Part shown: one piece after another, positions 1 through 9,496 of the stretch
How positions within the stretch are numbered: position 1 is the first letter of the stretch
Layout: every line of letters starts with the position of its first letter
NCBI RefSeq assembly: GCF_001046635.1
Contig: NZ_KQ130455.1
Location: 313,103 to 377,102 of the forward strand
Length of the DNA stretch: 64,000 bases
Source: Novosphingobium barchaimii LL02
GTDB taxonomy: Bacteria; Pseudomonadota; Alphaproteobacteria; Sphingomonadales; Sphingomonadaceae
Direction of reading: 5' to 3'
The notes under the pieces: model-generated
What the model saw: the letters and a program-made list of their open reading frames with translations, nothing else
Database searches by the model: none
Told to the model about the DNA's origin: nothing
Translations under genes and position numbers: made by a program

Positions 1-347
1 GCGGCGCACTGTTCTATGTCACCGGCGGCGGCGGCATGGCCAAGATCGACCACACGTTCACCACCACCAACACCGCCAACTCGTTCGACCCCGAGCGTAA
101 CAACAAGATGGTCTGGGGCTGGCAGGCTGGTGGCGGCACCGAGATCATGCTCACCGATCACATGAGCCTGGGTCTCGAGTACCTCTACAACCGCTACAGC
201 GACAACAAGTACAACGTCGAAGTCGGCCCCGGCACCGCGCCTGCGACCAACCCGTTCCTGCTCGATTCGGGCTCGACCCGCATCAAGGGCGGCGACAAGA
301 ACTTCGACTACCACTCGCTGCGCGCGACGGTAGGCTTCCAGTTCTGA
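1..347 (+). CDS. Outer-membrane beta-barrel protein, C-terminal part (5' end outside window)
   Basis: The reading frame is open from base 3 and stops with TGA at 345-347, so only the last ~115 residues are present. The visible part alternates polar and hydrophobic residues as in beta-strands, contains a glycine-rich turn (TGGGG), a segment reading SLGLEYLYNRYSD, and ends in aromatic Phe (VGFQF). A C-terminal Phe is the usual beta-barrel assembly signal of outer-membrane proteins. It resembles the Opa/OmpA-like small porin barrels (outer_membrane beta-barrel family) common in sphingomonads. The signal peptide and N-terminus lie upstream of the window. A strong hairpin terminator follows at 386-418. 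The general class is fairly secure; the precise family is not. Confidence 0.75.
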   Translation, partial: GALFYVTGGGGMAKIDHTFTTTNTANSFDPERNNKMVWGWQAGGGTEIMLTDHMSLGLEYLYNRYSDNKYNVEVGPGTAPATNPFLLDSGSTRIKGGDKNFDYHSLRATVGFQF

Positions 348-385
348 TCCAGCGCTAGTCCTCTCACGAGGATATGAGCAACGGC

Positions 386-420
386 AAAGGGCCGCGTCTG
401 TTACAGACGCGGCCCTTTGT
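386..420 (+). terminator. Rho-independent terminator of the outer-membrane protein gene
   Basis: GGGCCGCGTCTG pairs perfectly with CAGACGCGGCCC around a short loop, followed by TTTGTTTTG. It lies 40 bases after the stop of the barrel gene and fits an intrinsic terminator on the plus strand. Confidence 0.8.
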
Positions 421-474
421 TTTGTCTGGGGTGCAGTGGGACCGCGCTGTCAGACGAGGAAGGTGCCGGACAAG

Positions 475-514
475 AAAAGGGGCGCGACGGTCGATACCGT
501 CGCGCCCTTTTTTA
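475..514. terminator. Bidirectional hairpin terminator downstream of typA
   Basis: GGGCGCGACGGT and ACCGTCGCGCCC form a 12-bp stem with a CGAT loop. It is flanked by AAAA on the left and TTTTTT on the right, so it can terminate in both directions. It sits just downstream of typA, which is transcribed from the minus strand. Confidence 0.8.
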
Positions 515-537
515 GCGCAAGCCGTGTCTGTTACGGC

Positions 538-2367
538 TTAGTCGTTCTTCTTGCGACCGGCCTTCTTGCGGTCGTTCGGGTCGAGCAGGGCCTTGCGCAG
601 ACGGATCGACTTGGGGGTCACTTCGACCATTTCGTCGTCGTCAACGTAGGCGATCGCCTGCTCCAGCGTCATCACGCGGGGCGGGGTGAGGCGGATGGCG
701 TCGTCCTTGCCGGTCGAACGGAAGTTCGTCAGCTGCTTCGACTTCATCGGGTTCACTTCGAGATCGTCGGGCTTGGCGTTCTCGCCGATGATCATGCCTT
801 CATAGAGCGGCTCGCCCGAACCGACGAACAGGATGCCGCGCTCTTCGAGCGGGCCCAGTGCGTAGGCAACGGCTTCGCCGGCACCGTTCGAGATCAGCAC
901 GCCGTTCTTGCGGCCTTCGATCTTGCCCTTGTGGGGGCCGTACTTGTCGAACAGGCGGTTCATGATGCCGGTGCCGCGCGTGTCCGACAGGAACTCGCCG
1001 TGGTAACCGATCAGGCCGCGCGAGGGGGCGATGAAGGTGATGCGGGTCTTGCCACCGCCCGAGGGGCGCATGTCGGTCATCTCGCCCTTGCGGATCGCCA
1101 TCTTCTCGACGACGGTGCCCGAGAATTCCTCGTCCACGTCGATCACGACGGTTTCGTAAGGCTCGGTCTTCTTGCCGTTCTCGTCTTCGAGGAACAGCAC
1201 ACGCGGGCGGCTGATGCCCAGTTCGAAGCCTTCGCGGCGCATCGTCTCGATGACGACGCCCAGCTGAAGTTCACCGCGACCGGCGACTTCGAAGCTGTCC
1301 TTGTCGGCCGATTCGGTGACGCGGATGGCGACGTTGGTTTCGGCTTCGCGGGCCAGACGGTCGCGGATCATGCGGCTGGTGACCTTGGAGCCTTCGCGGC
1401 CGGCCATCGGCGAATCGTTGACGGCAAAGCGCATCGACAGCGTCGGCGGATCGATCGGCTGAGCCTGCAGCGGCTCGGACACCGAAGGATCGGCGATGGT
1501 GTTCGACACGGTAGCGGCGGTGAGGCCCGCGATCGAGATGATGTCGCCTGCCTTGGCCGATTCGACGGGAACGCGGTCGAGGCCGTGGAACGCCAGCAGC
1601 TTGGAGGCGCGGCCGGTTTCAACGACGTTGCCTTCGCTGTCGAGGGCGCGGATCTGGTCGTTCAGCTTCACGGTGCCCGACTGGACCTTGCCGGTGAGGA
1701 TGCGGCCCAGGAAGTTGTCGCGGTCAAGCAGGGTGACGAGGAACTTGAAGGGACCGTCGACGTCGGCTTCGGGAGCCGGCACGTGCTCGATGATCTTCTC
1801 GAACAGCGGGGTCAGCGTGCCTTCGCGCGCATCGGGATCTTCGCTGGCGTAGCCGTTACGGCCCGAAGCGTAGAGCGTGGGGAAGTCGAGCTGTTCGTCG
1901 TTGGCGTCCAGGCTGACGAAGAGGTCGAACACTTCGTCGAGCACTTCGGCGTGACGGCCATCGGGACGGTCGATCTTGTTAACGACGACGATGGGCTTGA
2001 GACCCAGGCCCAGGGCCTTGCCGGTGACGAACTTGGTCTGCGGCATCGCGCCTTCCGAGCTGTCGACCAGCAGGATCACGCCGTCGACCATCGAGAGGAT
2101 GCGCTCAACCTCGGCGCCGAAGTCGGCGTGTCCGGGCGTGTCGACGATGTTGATGCGGTAGCCGTTCCACTCGATCGAGGTCGGCTTGGCCAGAATGGTG
2201 ATGCCGCGCTCTTTTTCGAGATCGTTCGAATCCATTGCGCGCTCTTCGACGCGCTGGTTGTCGCGGAAGGTGCCGGACTGGCGGAAGAGCTGGTCGACGA
2301 GGGTGGTTTTACCGTGGTCAACGTGCGCGATGATCGCGATGTTGCGCAAAGGAAGCGGGGCGGACAT
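538..2367 (-). CDS. typA: Ribosome-associated translational GTPase TypA/BipA
   Basis: Full-length (609 residues) TypA/BipA, a paralogue of EF-G/LepA that binds the 70S ribosome and helps subunit assembly and growth under cold or stress. The G1 loop HVDHGKTT lies near residues 15-22, followed by the switch I region with ERERGITI-type sequence ([11 protein letters not shown]), G3 DTPGHADFG and G4 NKIDR. After the GTPase domain come a beta-barrel domain II, EF-G-like domains III and V, and the TypA-specific C-terminal domain. The C-terminus is lysine-rich ([10 protein letters not shown]). The start at 2367 is the first ATG before the conserved [15 protein letters not shown] block. The gene is transcribed alone and ends at the bidirectional hairpin at 475-514. 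The long open frame on the opposite strand is a codon-bias shadow. Confidence 0.97.
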   Translation of the reverse strand: MSAPLPLRNIAIIAHVDHGKTTLVDQLFRQSGTFRDNQRVEERAMDSNDLEKERGITILAKPTSIEWNGYRINIVDTPGHADFGAEVERILSMVDGVILLVDSSEGAMPQTKFVTGKALGLGLKPIVVVNKIDRPDGRHAEVLDEVFDLFVSLDANDEQLDFPTLYASGRNGYASEDPDAREGTLTPLFEKIIEHVPAPEADVDGPFKFLVTLLDRDNFLGRILTGKVQSGTVKLNDQIRALDSEGNVVETGRASKLLAFHGLDRVPVESAKAGDIISIAGLTAATVSNTIADPSVSEPLQAQPIDPPTLSMRFAVNDSPMAGREGSKVTSRMIRDRLAREAETNVAIRVTESADKDSFEVAGRGELQLGVVIETMRREGFELGISRPRVLFLEDENGKKTEPYETVVIDVDEEFSGTVVEKMAIRKGEMTDMRPSGGGKTRITFIAPSRGLIGYHGEFLSDTRGTGIMNRLFDKYGPHKGKIEGRKNGVLISNGAGEAVAYALGPLEERGILFVGSGEPLYEGMIIGENAKPDDLEVNPMKSKQLTNFRSTGKDDAIRLTPPRVMTLEQAIAYVDDDEMVEVTPKSIRLRKALLDPNDRKKAGRKKND

Positions 2368-2648
2368 TCAGGTCTTCTTTCGAAAGGAGGGCCAGCGGGC
2401 AGATGCGTGTTGCACTGCAAAATTTGGGCGCCCTTACCCGATGCGAGCGTTTCCGGCAAGCGTGCTGCGATATGCCGGTCTGTGGCGCAGGTGTCACAAT
2501 GATGCGAATTGTCCGCATGTATACACCGGGTTCTGTTGTCGGCATCCCGGTTCTTTCCTAAAAGAAGGCTCGAATACACGACTACACAAGTGACGAGCCT
2601 TTCGCGCGCAAGACGCGGGCAGTCACATACAAGGATAGGGGATGGCCA

Positions 2649-5384
2649 ATGAAGGGCAGTTCAGCAGGCATCGCCGCGCGGGTATCGCGCATGGCCATGG
2701 AAACCGCTCTGGGCAGAGCGGGGTTGGCGGCCGGAATCGCGGTGGCGGGGCTGGCTTCGCCGGCGGCGCTGGCCCAGGAAAGCGGTTCGCAGAACACGGC
2801 TCCACAGGCAGGCGAGCAATATGCCGATACCATCATCGTCACCGCCACCAAGCGCGAGCAGACGCTGCAGGACGTGCCCGTGGCGGTTTCCGTCACCACC
2901 GGGGCCACGCTGGAGCGCGCGCAGATCCGTGACCTGAAGGACCTGCAATCGGTCGTCCCTTCGCTGCGCGTAAATCAGTTGCAGTCCAGCGCGAACACCA
3001 ACTTCTATATTCGCGGCTTCGGCAATGGCGCCAACAATGCCGGCATCGAGCCTTCGGTCGGTCTGTTCGTCGACGGGGTCTACCGCTCGCGTTCGGCCTC
3101 GATGATCGCCGATTTCCCGGATGTGGAGCGGATCGAGGTGCTGCGCGGGCCGCAGTCCACACTATTCGGCAAGAACGCCTCGGCGGGCGTGATCTCGATT
3201 GTAACCCGAAAGCCGCAGTTCGAATTCGGCGGAAACGTCGAGGCGAGCTACGGCAATTACGATGCGGTGGTGGTGAAAGGCGTGGTCACCGGCCCGATCA
3301 CCCAGAACATCGCCTTCAGCCTGGCGGGCGGGATCAACAAGCGCGACGGCATCGTCAAGGATCTGGCAGACACCGGCGCGCGCACCAACGAGCGGGACCG
3401 CTGGTTCACGCGCGGCCAGTTGCTGTTCGATAATCACGATGGTTTCGCAGTCCGCCTGATCGGCGATTACAGCAAGATCGACGAGAATTGCTGCGCGGTC
3501 GTCAACTTGCGGCAGGCGGCGCCCACGGCGGCGATCTTCGCGCTGGGCGCGGCGGTGAACCAGCCAGGCGAGAAGTACGACAATATCGGCTACAACAACT
3601 TCCAGTCCTCCAACAACATCAAGAACTGGGGCGTCTCGGGCGAGCTGAGCTACGATCTGGGCGATGTGAAGCTGACCTCGATCACTTCGTACCGCCGCAC
3701 CGATGCGGTGACCAATCAGGATTCGGACTTCTCCAGCGCCGACCTTCTGGGCCGCAACTGGCAGGATCTGCAGATAAAGACCTTCACTCAGGAACTGCGC
3801 GCCAGCTTCGAGGTGGGCGATCGGATCAGCGGCCTCATTGGCGGCTATTATTTCAACGAGAAGATCGACCAGAACAATCAGGTCCTGTGGGGCGACGACG
3901 CGCGCACTTACGCGGACCTGCTGGTGCGCAGCCTGTCGGGCGGCGCGCTCAACGTGCCGACGCTGGAAACCGCGTTCGGCGCGTCCGAGGGTAACCCTGC
4001 GAAATACACGAACCAGTTCTTCGCCTCGGGCACTGGCCTGACCGAAGCCTACAAGCTCAAGAACGAGGCCTATTCCGGGTTCGGCCAGCTCGACTTCGAG
4101 GTGGCGCCGGGGCTGATCGTGACGGGCGGGCTCAATTATACCCACGACACCAAGCGCTTCGCCACGGGGACGACCTCGAACGATGTCTTCGCGGCCATCG
4201 ATTTCAACGATCCACGTTATGCGGGCTTCCGCCAGACATTGCTTTATCAGGGCGCGCTGTCGCAGACGGTAGGCAATCTGCTGGGGCTGGGCCGGTCGGC
4301 GACGGCGGCCGAGATCGGCGCTTTTGCGGGGGCCAACGGCGCGGCCTTCGCGCAGGTGAACGCGGGCGCTACCGCCTTCGCGGCGGGCAATGCCAACAAC
4401 CCCTCGGCGAACCCGCTCAATGGTCTGCGCGCGCTGCAATATTTCCCGCCGTTCATGAACCTGCCCAACGCGGTGGAGCCGGGGAGGGTCAGCGACGGCG
4501 ATTTCAGCTACACCGCGCGCGTGGCATGGGATGCCAGCCCGGCGATCAACCTCTACGCCGCCTGGGCGACCGGCTACAAGGCGGCCTCGATCAACCTGTC
4601 GCGCGATAGCCGGCCCACCCCGGCAGACCTCGTGGCCTTGCGCGCGCAGGGGCTGGCGGTGACCAACCTTACTTCCGGCAGCCGCTTCGCCAATGCCGAG
4701 AACGCGACCGTTTACGAACTGGGCTTCAAGGGCAACTGGGGCATCGTTTCGGCCAACGTCGCGGTGTTCAAGCAGATCATCAAGAACTTCCAGTCGAACA
4801 TCTTCACCGGCTCCGGCTTCTTCCTTGCCAATGCGGGCAAGCAGTCGGCCTTCGGGATCGAGTTCGAAGGCTCTGCCAAGCCGATCGATCCGCTGACGCT
4901 GACGCTTTCGTGGACCTACCTCGATCCCAAGTACGACACCTTCAAGCTCTCCGCCTTCGGGGATCTTTCGGGCACGACCCCGGCGGGGGTATCTCCGCTG
5001 TCGGTCACGTTCGGGGCGGAGTTCGTGCAGCCGGTGGGTTCAGGCGGCGACCGGGTGATCCTGCGCGGCGACTATCACTACGAAGCGCAGTTCAGGCTGG
5101 TCGAGGGTTTGCCCGGCCTGGTGACGCGTGATGCTGCCGGTAATGTCACCAGCGTTGCCGCCGCGCTCGCCGCCGCGCGCGAGTTCAAGCAGGACATCAA
5201 CGACGTCAACGCTTCGCTGACGTATGCCATGGCCAGCGGCATCGAAGTCTCCGTCTGGGGCCGCAACCTGCTGAACGACCGCACGATCCTGCAAATCTTC
5301 GACAGCCCGGCGCAGCCTGGCTCGATCTCGGGCTATCCGAACCAGCCGCGCACTTACGGCGTGGCGGCGCGCTACCGGTTCTAA
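2649..5384 (+). CDS. TonB-dependent outer-membrane receptor
   Basis: 911-residue TonB-dependent receptor that would import a large or scarce substrate across the outer membrane using TonB-ExbBD energy. After a ~40-residue leader ending near ALAQES there is a TonB-box-like stretch (DTIIVTATKRE), then a plug domain (DVPVAVSVTTG, YIRGFGNG, VERIEVLRGPQS, GKNASAGVISIVTRKP) and a long 22-strand barrel ending in ARYRF, with the terminal Phe expected for barrel insertion. The closest general type is the IroN/CirA-like receptors that are numerous in sphingomonads. No substrate is indicated: there is no adjacent regulator or catabolic gene, and the DUF805 gene downstream is not informative. The leader is long, so ATG codons further in (for example the MAMETALGRAG region) are alternative starts. 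An AAGGATAGGGG stretch upstream of 2649 acts as the ribosome site. Confidence 0.93.
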   Translation: MKGSSAGIAARVSRMAMETALGRAGLAAGIAVAGLASPAALAQESGSQNTAPQAGEQYADTIIVTATKREQTLQDVPVAVSVTTGATLERAQIRDLKDLQSVVPSLRVNQLQSSANTNFYIRGFGNGANNAGIEPSVGLFVDGVYRSRSASMIADFPDVERIEVLRGPQSTLFGKNASAGVISIVTRKPQFEFGGNVEASYGNYDAVVVKGVVTGPITQNIAFSLAGGINKRDGIVKDLADTGARTNERDRWFTRGQLLFDNHDGFAVRLIGDYSKIDENCCAVVNLRQAAPTAAIFALGAAVNQPGEKYDNIGYNNFQSSNNIKNWGVSGELSYDLGDVKLTSITSYRRTDAVTNQDSDFSSADLLGRNWQDLQIKTFTQELRASFEVGDRISGLIGGYYFNEKIDQNNQVLWGDDARTYADLLVRSLSGGALNVPTLETAFGASEGNPAKYTNQFFASGTGLTEAYKLKNEAYSGFGQLDFEVAPGLIVTGGLNYTHDTKRFATGTTSNDVFAAIDFNDPRYAGFRQTLLYQGALSQTVGNLLGLGRSATAAEIGAFAGANGAAFAQVNAGATAFAAGNANNPSANPLNGLRALQYFPPFMNLPNAVEPGRVSDGDFSYTARVAWDASPAINLYAAWATGYKAASINLSRDSRPTPADLVALRAQGLAVTNLTSGSRFANAENATVYELGFKGNWGIVSANVAVFKQIIKNFQSNIFTGSGFFLANAGKQSAFGIEFEGSAKPIDPLTLTLSWTYLDPKYDTFKLSAFGDLSGTTPAGVSPLSVTFGAEFVQPVGSGGDRVILRGDYHYEAQFRLVEGLPGLVTRDAAGNVTSVAAALAAAREFKQDINDVNASLTYAMASGIEVSVWGRNLLNDRTILQIFDSPAQPGSISGYPNQPRTYGVAARYRF

Positions 5385-5464
5385 GCCGGAGCGCGAAAAC
5401 GCGCGCCACTTGCCCGTGGTTTCTGGGAGGAGACATGGGCAGGGACGGCGGCGCAAACTGGAAC

Positions 5465-5503
5465 AGGGGCGCGAGGGGCATTGCCTTTCGCGCCCCTCTT
5501 TCT
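5465..5503 (+). terminator. Terminator of the TonB-dependent receptor gene
   Basis: AGGGGCGCGA pairs with TCGCGCCCCT across a 13-base loop, followed by CTTTCT. It lies 80 bases after the receptor stop codon. The rest of 5385-5620 holds no gene that I can see. Confidence 0.65.
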
Positions 5504-5620
5504 GTGCCTGTTCTGACAAGCAGAACTGCGGCGTTGCCCCTCAAGTCTTTGTCCTTATAGTCGATTTCCGCAAGGCAAGGCTCAAGGCGCACATGCGTCC
5601 ACATACAATAGGGGAAAGAT

Positions 5621-6085
5621 ATGCTCGATTATATGCTGATGCCGTTTCGGCGATATGCTGATTTCAGGGGGCGTTCACGGCGGATGGAATTCTGGTCATT
5701 CACGCTGCTTAACGTGATTGTCTATGCCGTGATCGTGATCCTGGCTTTGGCCATGGGCCTTTCTTTCAGCGCCTTTGAGAACCTTGAAAACGGGCAGGCG
5801 CCTTCGGCAGCCTTTGGCGGCGGTTTCATGGTGCTGGTGGGCGTTGGCGGCCTCTATGCGCTCGCGACGCTGGTGCCGAACATCGCGGTGGCCGTTCGCC
5901 GCCTGCATGACCGCGACATGAGCGGGTGGTGGTATCTCGGCTTCAGCGTTCTGGGCATGATCCCGTTCGTCGGCTGGATCGCCAGCATCGCCTTCCTGGT
6001 GATCCTGTTCCTGCCCGGTACGCCCGGCCACAATCGCTTCGGCGCCGATCCCAAGGACCCCAGCGGCGCCGACGTGTTCGCCTAA
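5621..6085 (+). CDS. DUF805 family small integral membrane protein
   Basis: 154-residue inner-membrane protein of the DUF805 (YhaH/YhaI) family, whose function is unknown. It has the family start FRRYADFRGRSRRMEFW, then three to four hydrophobic segments and the signature RRLHDRDMSGWWYL near residues 93-106. The tail FLPGTPGHNRFGADP is also typical of the family. A GGGGAAAG ribosome site precedes the ATG at 5621. The stop codon overlaps by 4 bases the stop of the convergent ABC permease gene, so the two transcripts run into each other. Confidence 0.9.
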   Translation: MLDYMLMPFRRYADFRGRSRRMEFWSFTLLNVIVYAVIVILALAMGLSFSAFENLENGQAPSAAFGGGFMVLVGVGGLYALATLVPNIAVAVRRLHDRDMSGWWYLGFSVLGMIPFVGWIASIAFLVILFLPGTPGHNRFGADPKDPSGADVFA

Positions 6086-8586
6086 AGCTCCCTGAGCGCA
6101 CGTGCCGGTTTCGCCCGCAACAGCGGTAGCGAGCCGGCCAGCGCGAAGCCCAGGATCAGCACCAGACCGGCCCCCAGTACCGCAAGAATACGGGGCCAGT
6201 CCGGCAGCCAGGTGAATTCGAACAGCTTCACGATCACCGCCCAGGCCATCACGCTGCCTGCGGCGAGCGCCACGACCGCCAGAACGGCGGCGATGAGCCC
6301 GTATTCCGCCATCTGCAGCACCAGCAACTGGCGCCGGCTGGCGCCCAGCACGCGCAGGATCACGGTGTCGTAAGTCCGGCTGGCGCGCGCGGCGGCGATG
6401 GCGCCCAGCAGCACCGCCAGCCCCGACAGCACCGCCACCGAAGCCGCCGCAAGGATCGCCGCCGACATCTGATCGAGCAGAGCGCGCGCATCGCGCAGCA
6501 GGCTGCCGGTTTCGATCACCGAACTCGACGGGAAGGCCCGGACCAGTTTCGGCAGCAGACCGGTGGTCGCGGTGCCGGGCGGCACTTCGATGGTCGCGGC
6601 AAGGTTGTGCGGGGCGTCTGCCAGCGCGTTGGGCGAAAACACCAGCACGTAGTTGAAGCCCAGCGTATCCCAGTCGATCCGGCGCAGTGCGGCGATCCGG
6701 GCGGTCTTCTCGACCCCGAGCACGTTCACCGTGATATAATCGCCGAGCCTGACGCCGATCGCCTCGGCCAGTTTTTCATCGAGGGAAACGAGCGGCTCGC
6801 CGCGATGGATCGCAGGCCACCATTGGCCGGAAGTGACGGTGCTGCCCTGAGGTACGTTGACCGAGTAGGTGAGGCCGCGTTCACCCTTCAGCGCCCAGGC
6901 GCCATCAGGCAGGTCCTTGCCCAGGCTCGACACTTTGGTCATGTGGCCCTTGGGTCCGTAGGCAAGGATGCGCCCGCGCAGGTTGGGGACCAGATTGAGC
7001 TTGGCCCCGGGGACAGTCTGCGTCACTGCCTTGCGAAAATCCGCAGCCTTGTCCTTCGGCACGTCGAGCACGAAGAAGTCGGGCGCGCGGTCGGGCACGG
7101 TGCGGCGGATGTTGGCGTCGAGGCTGGTCTGCACGGCCGCGATCAGCACGAAGGCGGAGAGCCCGAAGCCCAGCGCCGTGACCAGTGCGCCGGTCTGGGC
7201 GCCGGGGCGGTGCAGGTTGGCAAGGCCCGCCCGCAGCATGGGGGCACGCGGCCGGGGCAGGCGGGCGGCAAGGCGGCGGATGCCGGTGCCGATCAGTGCC
7301 AGCAGGCCCAGCATTGCCGCCGATCCGCCAAGGAAGCCCAGCGTCACCAGCGGCTGCGCGGCATTGGCCAGCGCGAGGACCACGATCGCGGCAAGGCCGA
7401 GGCCGACCGGCAGGGCCAGCGCCTTGCGGTCCGAGCGCAGCGGCATCACGCCCGCGCGCATCAGCGCCATGGCCGGATAGCCGCGTGCCCGCACCAGCGG
7501 CGGCGCGGCGAAGATCAGCGCGACGAGCAATCCGTAGGCAGCCGCCGTCGCCAGCGCAGCGGGAGAAACGGTGAAGCCGGTGTCGACAGGCAGCAGGCTT
7601 CGCAGCGCAGAGGCCAGCATCGGCGTGACCAGCACCCCGGCGGCCAGCCCCGCAAGGCTTCCCGCCAGCGCGGCCGCGCCCACTTGCAGCAGGTAGATGC
7701 GCGCGATGTCTCCGCTTGTTGCGCCCAGCACCTTGAGCGTCGCGATCGACGTGCGCCGGGCCTCAAGATAGGAGGAAACACCGCCGCCGATCCCGATCCC
7801 GGCGATCACCAGCGCGGCCAGCCCGACCAGCACGAGGAATTCGCCCATGCGGCTGACGAAGCGTTCGGTCGAAGGCGAGGCGGCCTTGCGGGTGCGCGCG
7901 TCGAAGGCGCCGTCGCCGAAGCGGGCCTTGAGGGCATCGACCACCGGTTCGGGATCGCGCAGGCTGTCTGCGAAGCGTACACGAACGGCGCTGCGATACA
8001 TCGCGCCCGGCGCGGTCAGCCCGGCCCTGGCCGGAAGGTCCAGCGGGGCGATGGCAACGTCGCCCAGCGCAAAGCCTTCGCTCATTTGCTCGGGGTCGTC
8101 CGTAATAATGCCGCCGATGGTGACCGGAACGCCGCCAAGGTCGATGCGCGTGCCCTTCGCGGCGCCGAGACGAGCGGCGGTGCCCTTGGCGATCCATACC
8201 GTTCCGGGCGGCGGTGCGCCGACCTTGCGGCCGTCCACCAGTTCCAGCTTGCCATACAGCGGCCATCCGGCATCGACCGCTTTCAGGGCGACGGGCGCGG
8301 TGGCATCACCCTGGCTGGCGATGGCCTGCATCCGGTAGCCGCGCGAGACTTTGCCCAGCCTGGCGAGCGCTGCGAGTTCGTCAGCCGAAAGATCACGCTG
8401 CCAGATCCTGAGTTCGATGTCGCCGCCAAGGATCTCGCGCCCGCGTGATCCCAGTTCGCTTTCGATCGAGCCGGTCAGCGTTCCGATCGCGGCGATCGCC
8501 CCCACGCCCAGAAACAGGCAGACAAGAAGGAGCCGCAGGCCCTTGAAACGGGCGGACAGATCGCGCCGCGCGATGGTCCAGGCCAT
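6082..8586 (-). CDS. ABC transporter permease, FtsX/MacB type (YbbP-like)
   Basis: About 834 residues with two FtsX-type permease modules, each with a cluster of transmembrane helices, and large periplasmic parts between them. This is the architecture of YbbP/LolE-like permeases that work with an ATPase to move lipids or lipoproteins or to release periplasmic products, rather than to import a solute. I take the ATG at 8586 (MAWTIARRDLSARF) as the start because the family begins at this point. The open frame continues upstream to 8721, but that extension only translates the 27-bp tandem repeat (QRTSQATRL units) and overlaps the ATPase gene, so it is unlikely to be protein. The gene follows its ATPase by about 20 bases. 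With the divergent esterase this matches the E. coli tesA-ybbA-ybbP neighbourhood. Confidence 0.9.
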   Translation of the reverse strand: MAWTIARRDLSARFKGLRLLLVCLFLGVGAIAAIGTLTGSIESELGSRGREILGGDIELRIWQRDLSADELAALARLGKVSRGYRMQAIASQGDATAPVALKAVDAGWPLYGKLELVDGRKVGAPPPGTVWIAKGTAARLGAAKGTRIDLGGVPVTIGGIITDDPEQMSEGFALGDVAIAPLDLPARAGLTAPGAMYRSAVRVRFADSLRDPEPVVDALKARFGDGAFDARTRKAASPSTERFVSRMGEFLVLVGLAALVIAGIGIGGGVSSYLEARRTSIATLKVLGATSGDIARIYLLQVGAAALAGSLAGLAAGVLVTPMLASALRSLLPVDTGFTVSPAALATAAAYGLLVALIFAAPPLVRARGYPAMALMRAGVMPLRSDRKALALPVGLGLAAIVVLALANAAQPLVTLGFLGGSAAMLGLLALIGTGIRRLAARLPRPRAPMLRAGLANLHRPGAQTGALVTALGFGLSAFVLIAAVQTSLDANIRRTVPDRAPDFFVLDVPKDKAADFRKAVTQTVPGAKLNLVPNLRGRILAYGPKGHMTKVSSLGKDLPDGAWALKGERGLTYSVNVPQGSTVTSGQWWPAIHRGEPLVSLDEKLAEAIGVRLGDYITVNVLGVEKTARIAALRRIDWDTLGFNYVLVFSPNALADAPHNLAATIEVPPGTATTGLLPKLVRAFPSSSVIETGSLLRDARALLDQMSAAILAAASVAVLSGLAVLLGAIAAARASRTYDTVILRVLGASRRQLLVLQMAEYGLIAAVLAVVALAAGSVMAWAVIVKLFEFTWLPDWPRILAVLGAGLVLILGFALAGSLPLLRAKPARALREL

Positions 8587-8605
8587 GCGCCAGGGCAAGG
8601 CGGTG

Positions 8606-9445
8606 TCAGGCAAGCGTGTCGCTCGCCATGTCCGCTGCAAGCGTGTCGCTTGCGATGTCCGTTGCAAGCGTGTCGCTTGCGATGTCCGTTGCAAGCGTGT
8701 CGCTTGCGATGTCCGTTGCAAGCGTGTCGCTTGCGATCATGCCGTCCGCCAGCGTCACCACGCGCTCGCACTGGCGGGCGAGGTTTTCGTCATGCGTGAT
8801 GATGAGCAGGGTCGCACCGGCCTCGGCGCGGCGGGCGAACAGGAGTTCGACGATCGCGGCGCCGGTGGCGGCATCGAGGTTGCCGGTCGGCTCGTCGGCG
8901 AAGACCAGCGCCGGGCGCGGGGCCAGCGCGCGGGCAATGGCCACGCGCTGCTGCTCTCCGCCGGAAAGCTGTGCGGGATAGTGCGAAAGGCGGTGGCCAA
9001 GGCCCACTGCGACCAGTTCCGCCTCGGCCCGTTCCCGCGCGCCGGGCATTCCGGCCAGTTCCATTGGAGTGGCCACGTTTTCCAGCGCCGTCATCGTCGG
9101 CAGCAGGTGGAATGCCTGAAGCACCACGCCGATGCGCCCGCGCCGTGCCCGCGCCAGATCGTCCTCGCTCATTCCGGCGAAGTCCTCACCCGCGACCTGC
9201 AATGTGCCTGAACTGGCGCGCTCCAGCCCGCACAACACCGCCATGAGCGAGGATTTGCCCGAGCCCGAGGGTCCCAGCAGCGCCAGCGTCTGTCCTTGCG
9301 GCACGGTAAGGTCGATGCCCTTGAGAATCTCCACCCCGCTCTCGCCCGAGCCCAGCGTCAGGCGCAGGTCGGTGGCAAGTATCGTCGGAATTGATTGCGT
9401 TTCGGAGCGGGCGAGGGAGTGGGCAGGGCTTGTCACGATCCCCAT
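8606..9445 (-). CDS. ABC transporter ATP-binding protein (LolD/YbbA type) with a repetitive C-terminal tail
   Basis: ATP-binding subunit for the permease encoded just downstream. Walker A is GPSGSGKSS, the signature is LSGGEQQRVAIARAL, and Walker B plus the catalytic Glu is LVFADEPTGNLD, followed by the switch His in IITHDEN. This is the LolD/MacB/YbbA class. Starts at 9445 (MGIVTSP), 9460 or 9484 are possible; 9445 leaves the normal short N-terminus. The oddity is the C-terminus: after the core (VVTLADGMI) the protein carries about four copies of a 9-residue unit SDTLATDIA encoded by a 27-bp DNA tandem repeat. This tail is not part of the fold and may vary in copy number between strains. Confidence 0.92.
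   Translation of the reverse strand: MGIVTSPAHSLARSETQSIPTILATDLRLTLGSGESGVEILKGIDLTVPQGQTLALLGPSGSGKSSLMAVLCGLERASSGTLQVAGEDFAGMSEDDLARARRGRIGVVLQAFHLLPTMTALENVATPMELAGMPGARERAEAELVAVGLGHRLSHYPAQLSGGEQQRVAIARALAPRPALVFADEPTGNLDAATGAAIVELLFARRAEAGATLLIITHDENLARQCERVVTLADGMIASDTLATDIASDTLATDIASDTLATDIASDTLAADMASDTLA
8611..8737. repeat. 27-bp tandem repeat, about 4.7 copies, inside the ATPase 3' end
   Basis: Four complete units begin at 8611, 8638, 8665 and 8692, with a 19-base partial unit at 8719-8737. Units 2-4 are identical; unit 1 differs at a few positions. The unit starts CAAGCGTGTCGCTTGC, which itself contains the short inverted repeat GCAAGCG/CGCTTGC when units abut. Because 27 is a multiple of 3, copy-number change keeps the ATPase frame open and adds or removes nine residues. 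Confidence 0.9.
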
Positions 9446-9496
9446 ATGGGATAGCACCATGCGGTCCGACAAGTCGGGCCTCAAAAGGAGTTTGCC

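Noticed and set aside
436-2502. Long plus-strand open frame opposite typA
   Set aside because: It mirrors the codon bias of typA, has no ribosome site or known domain, and is fully overlapped by a secure gene.
8587-8721. N-terminal extension of the ABC permease
   Set aside because: It only translates the tandem repeat and overlaps the ATPase; the family starts at 8586.
8611-8737. CRISPR array
   Set aside because: The repeats are directly contiguous with no spacers and lie within a coding gene; it is a tandem repeat.
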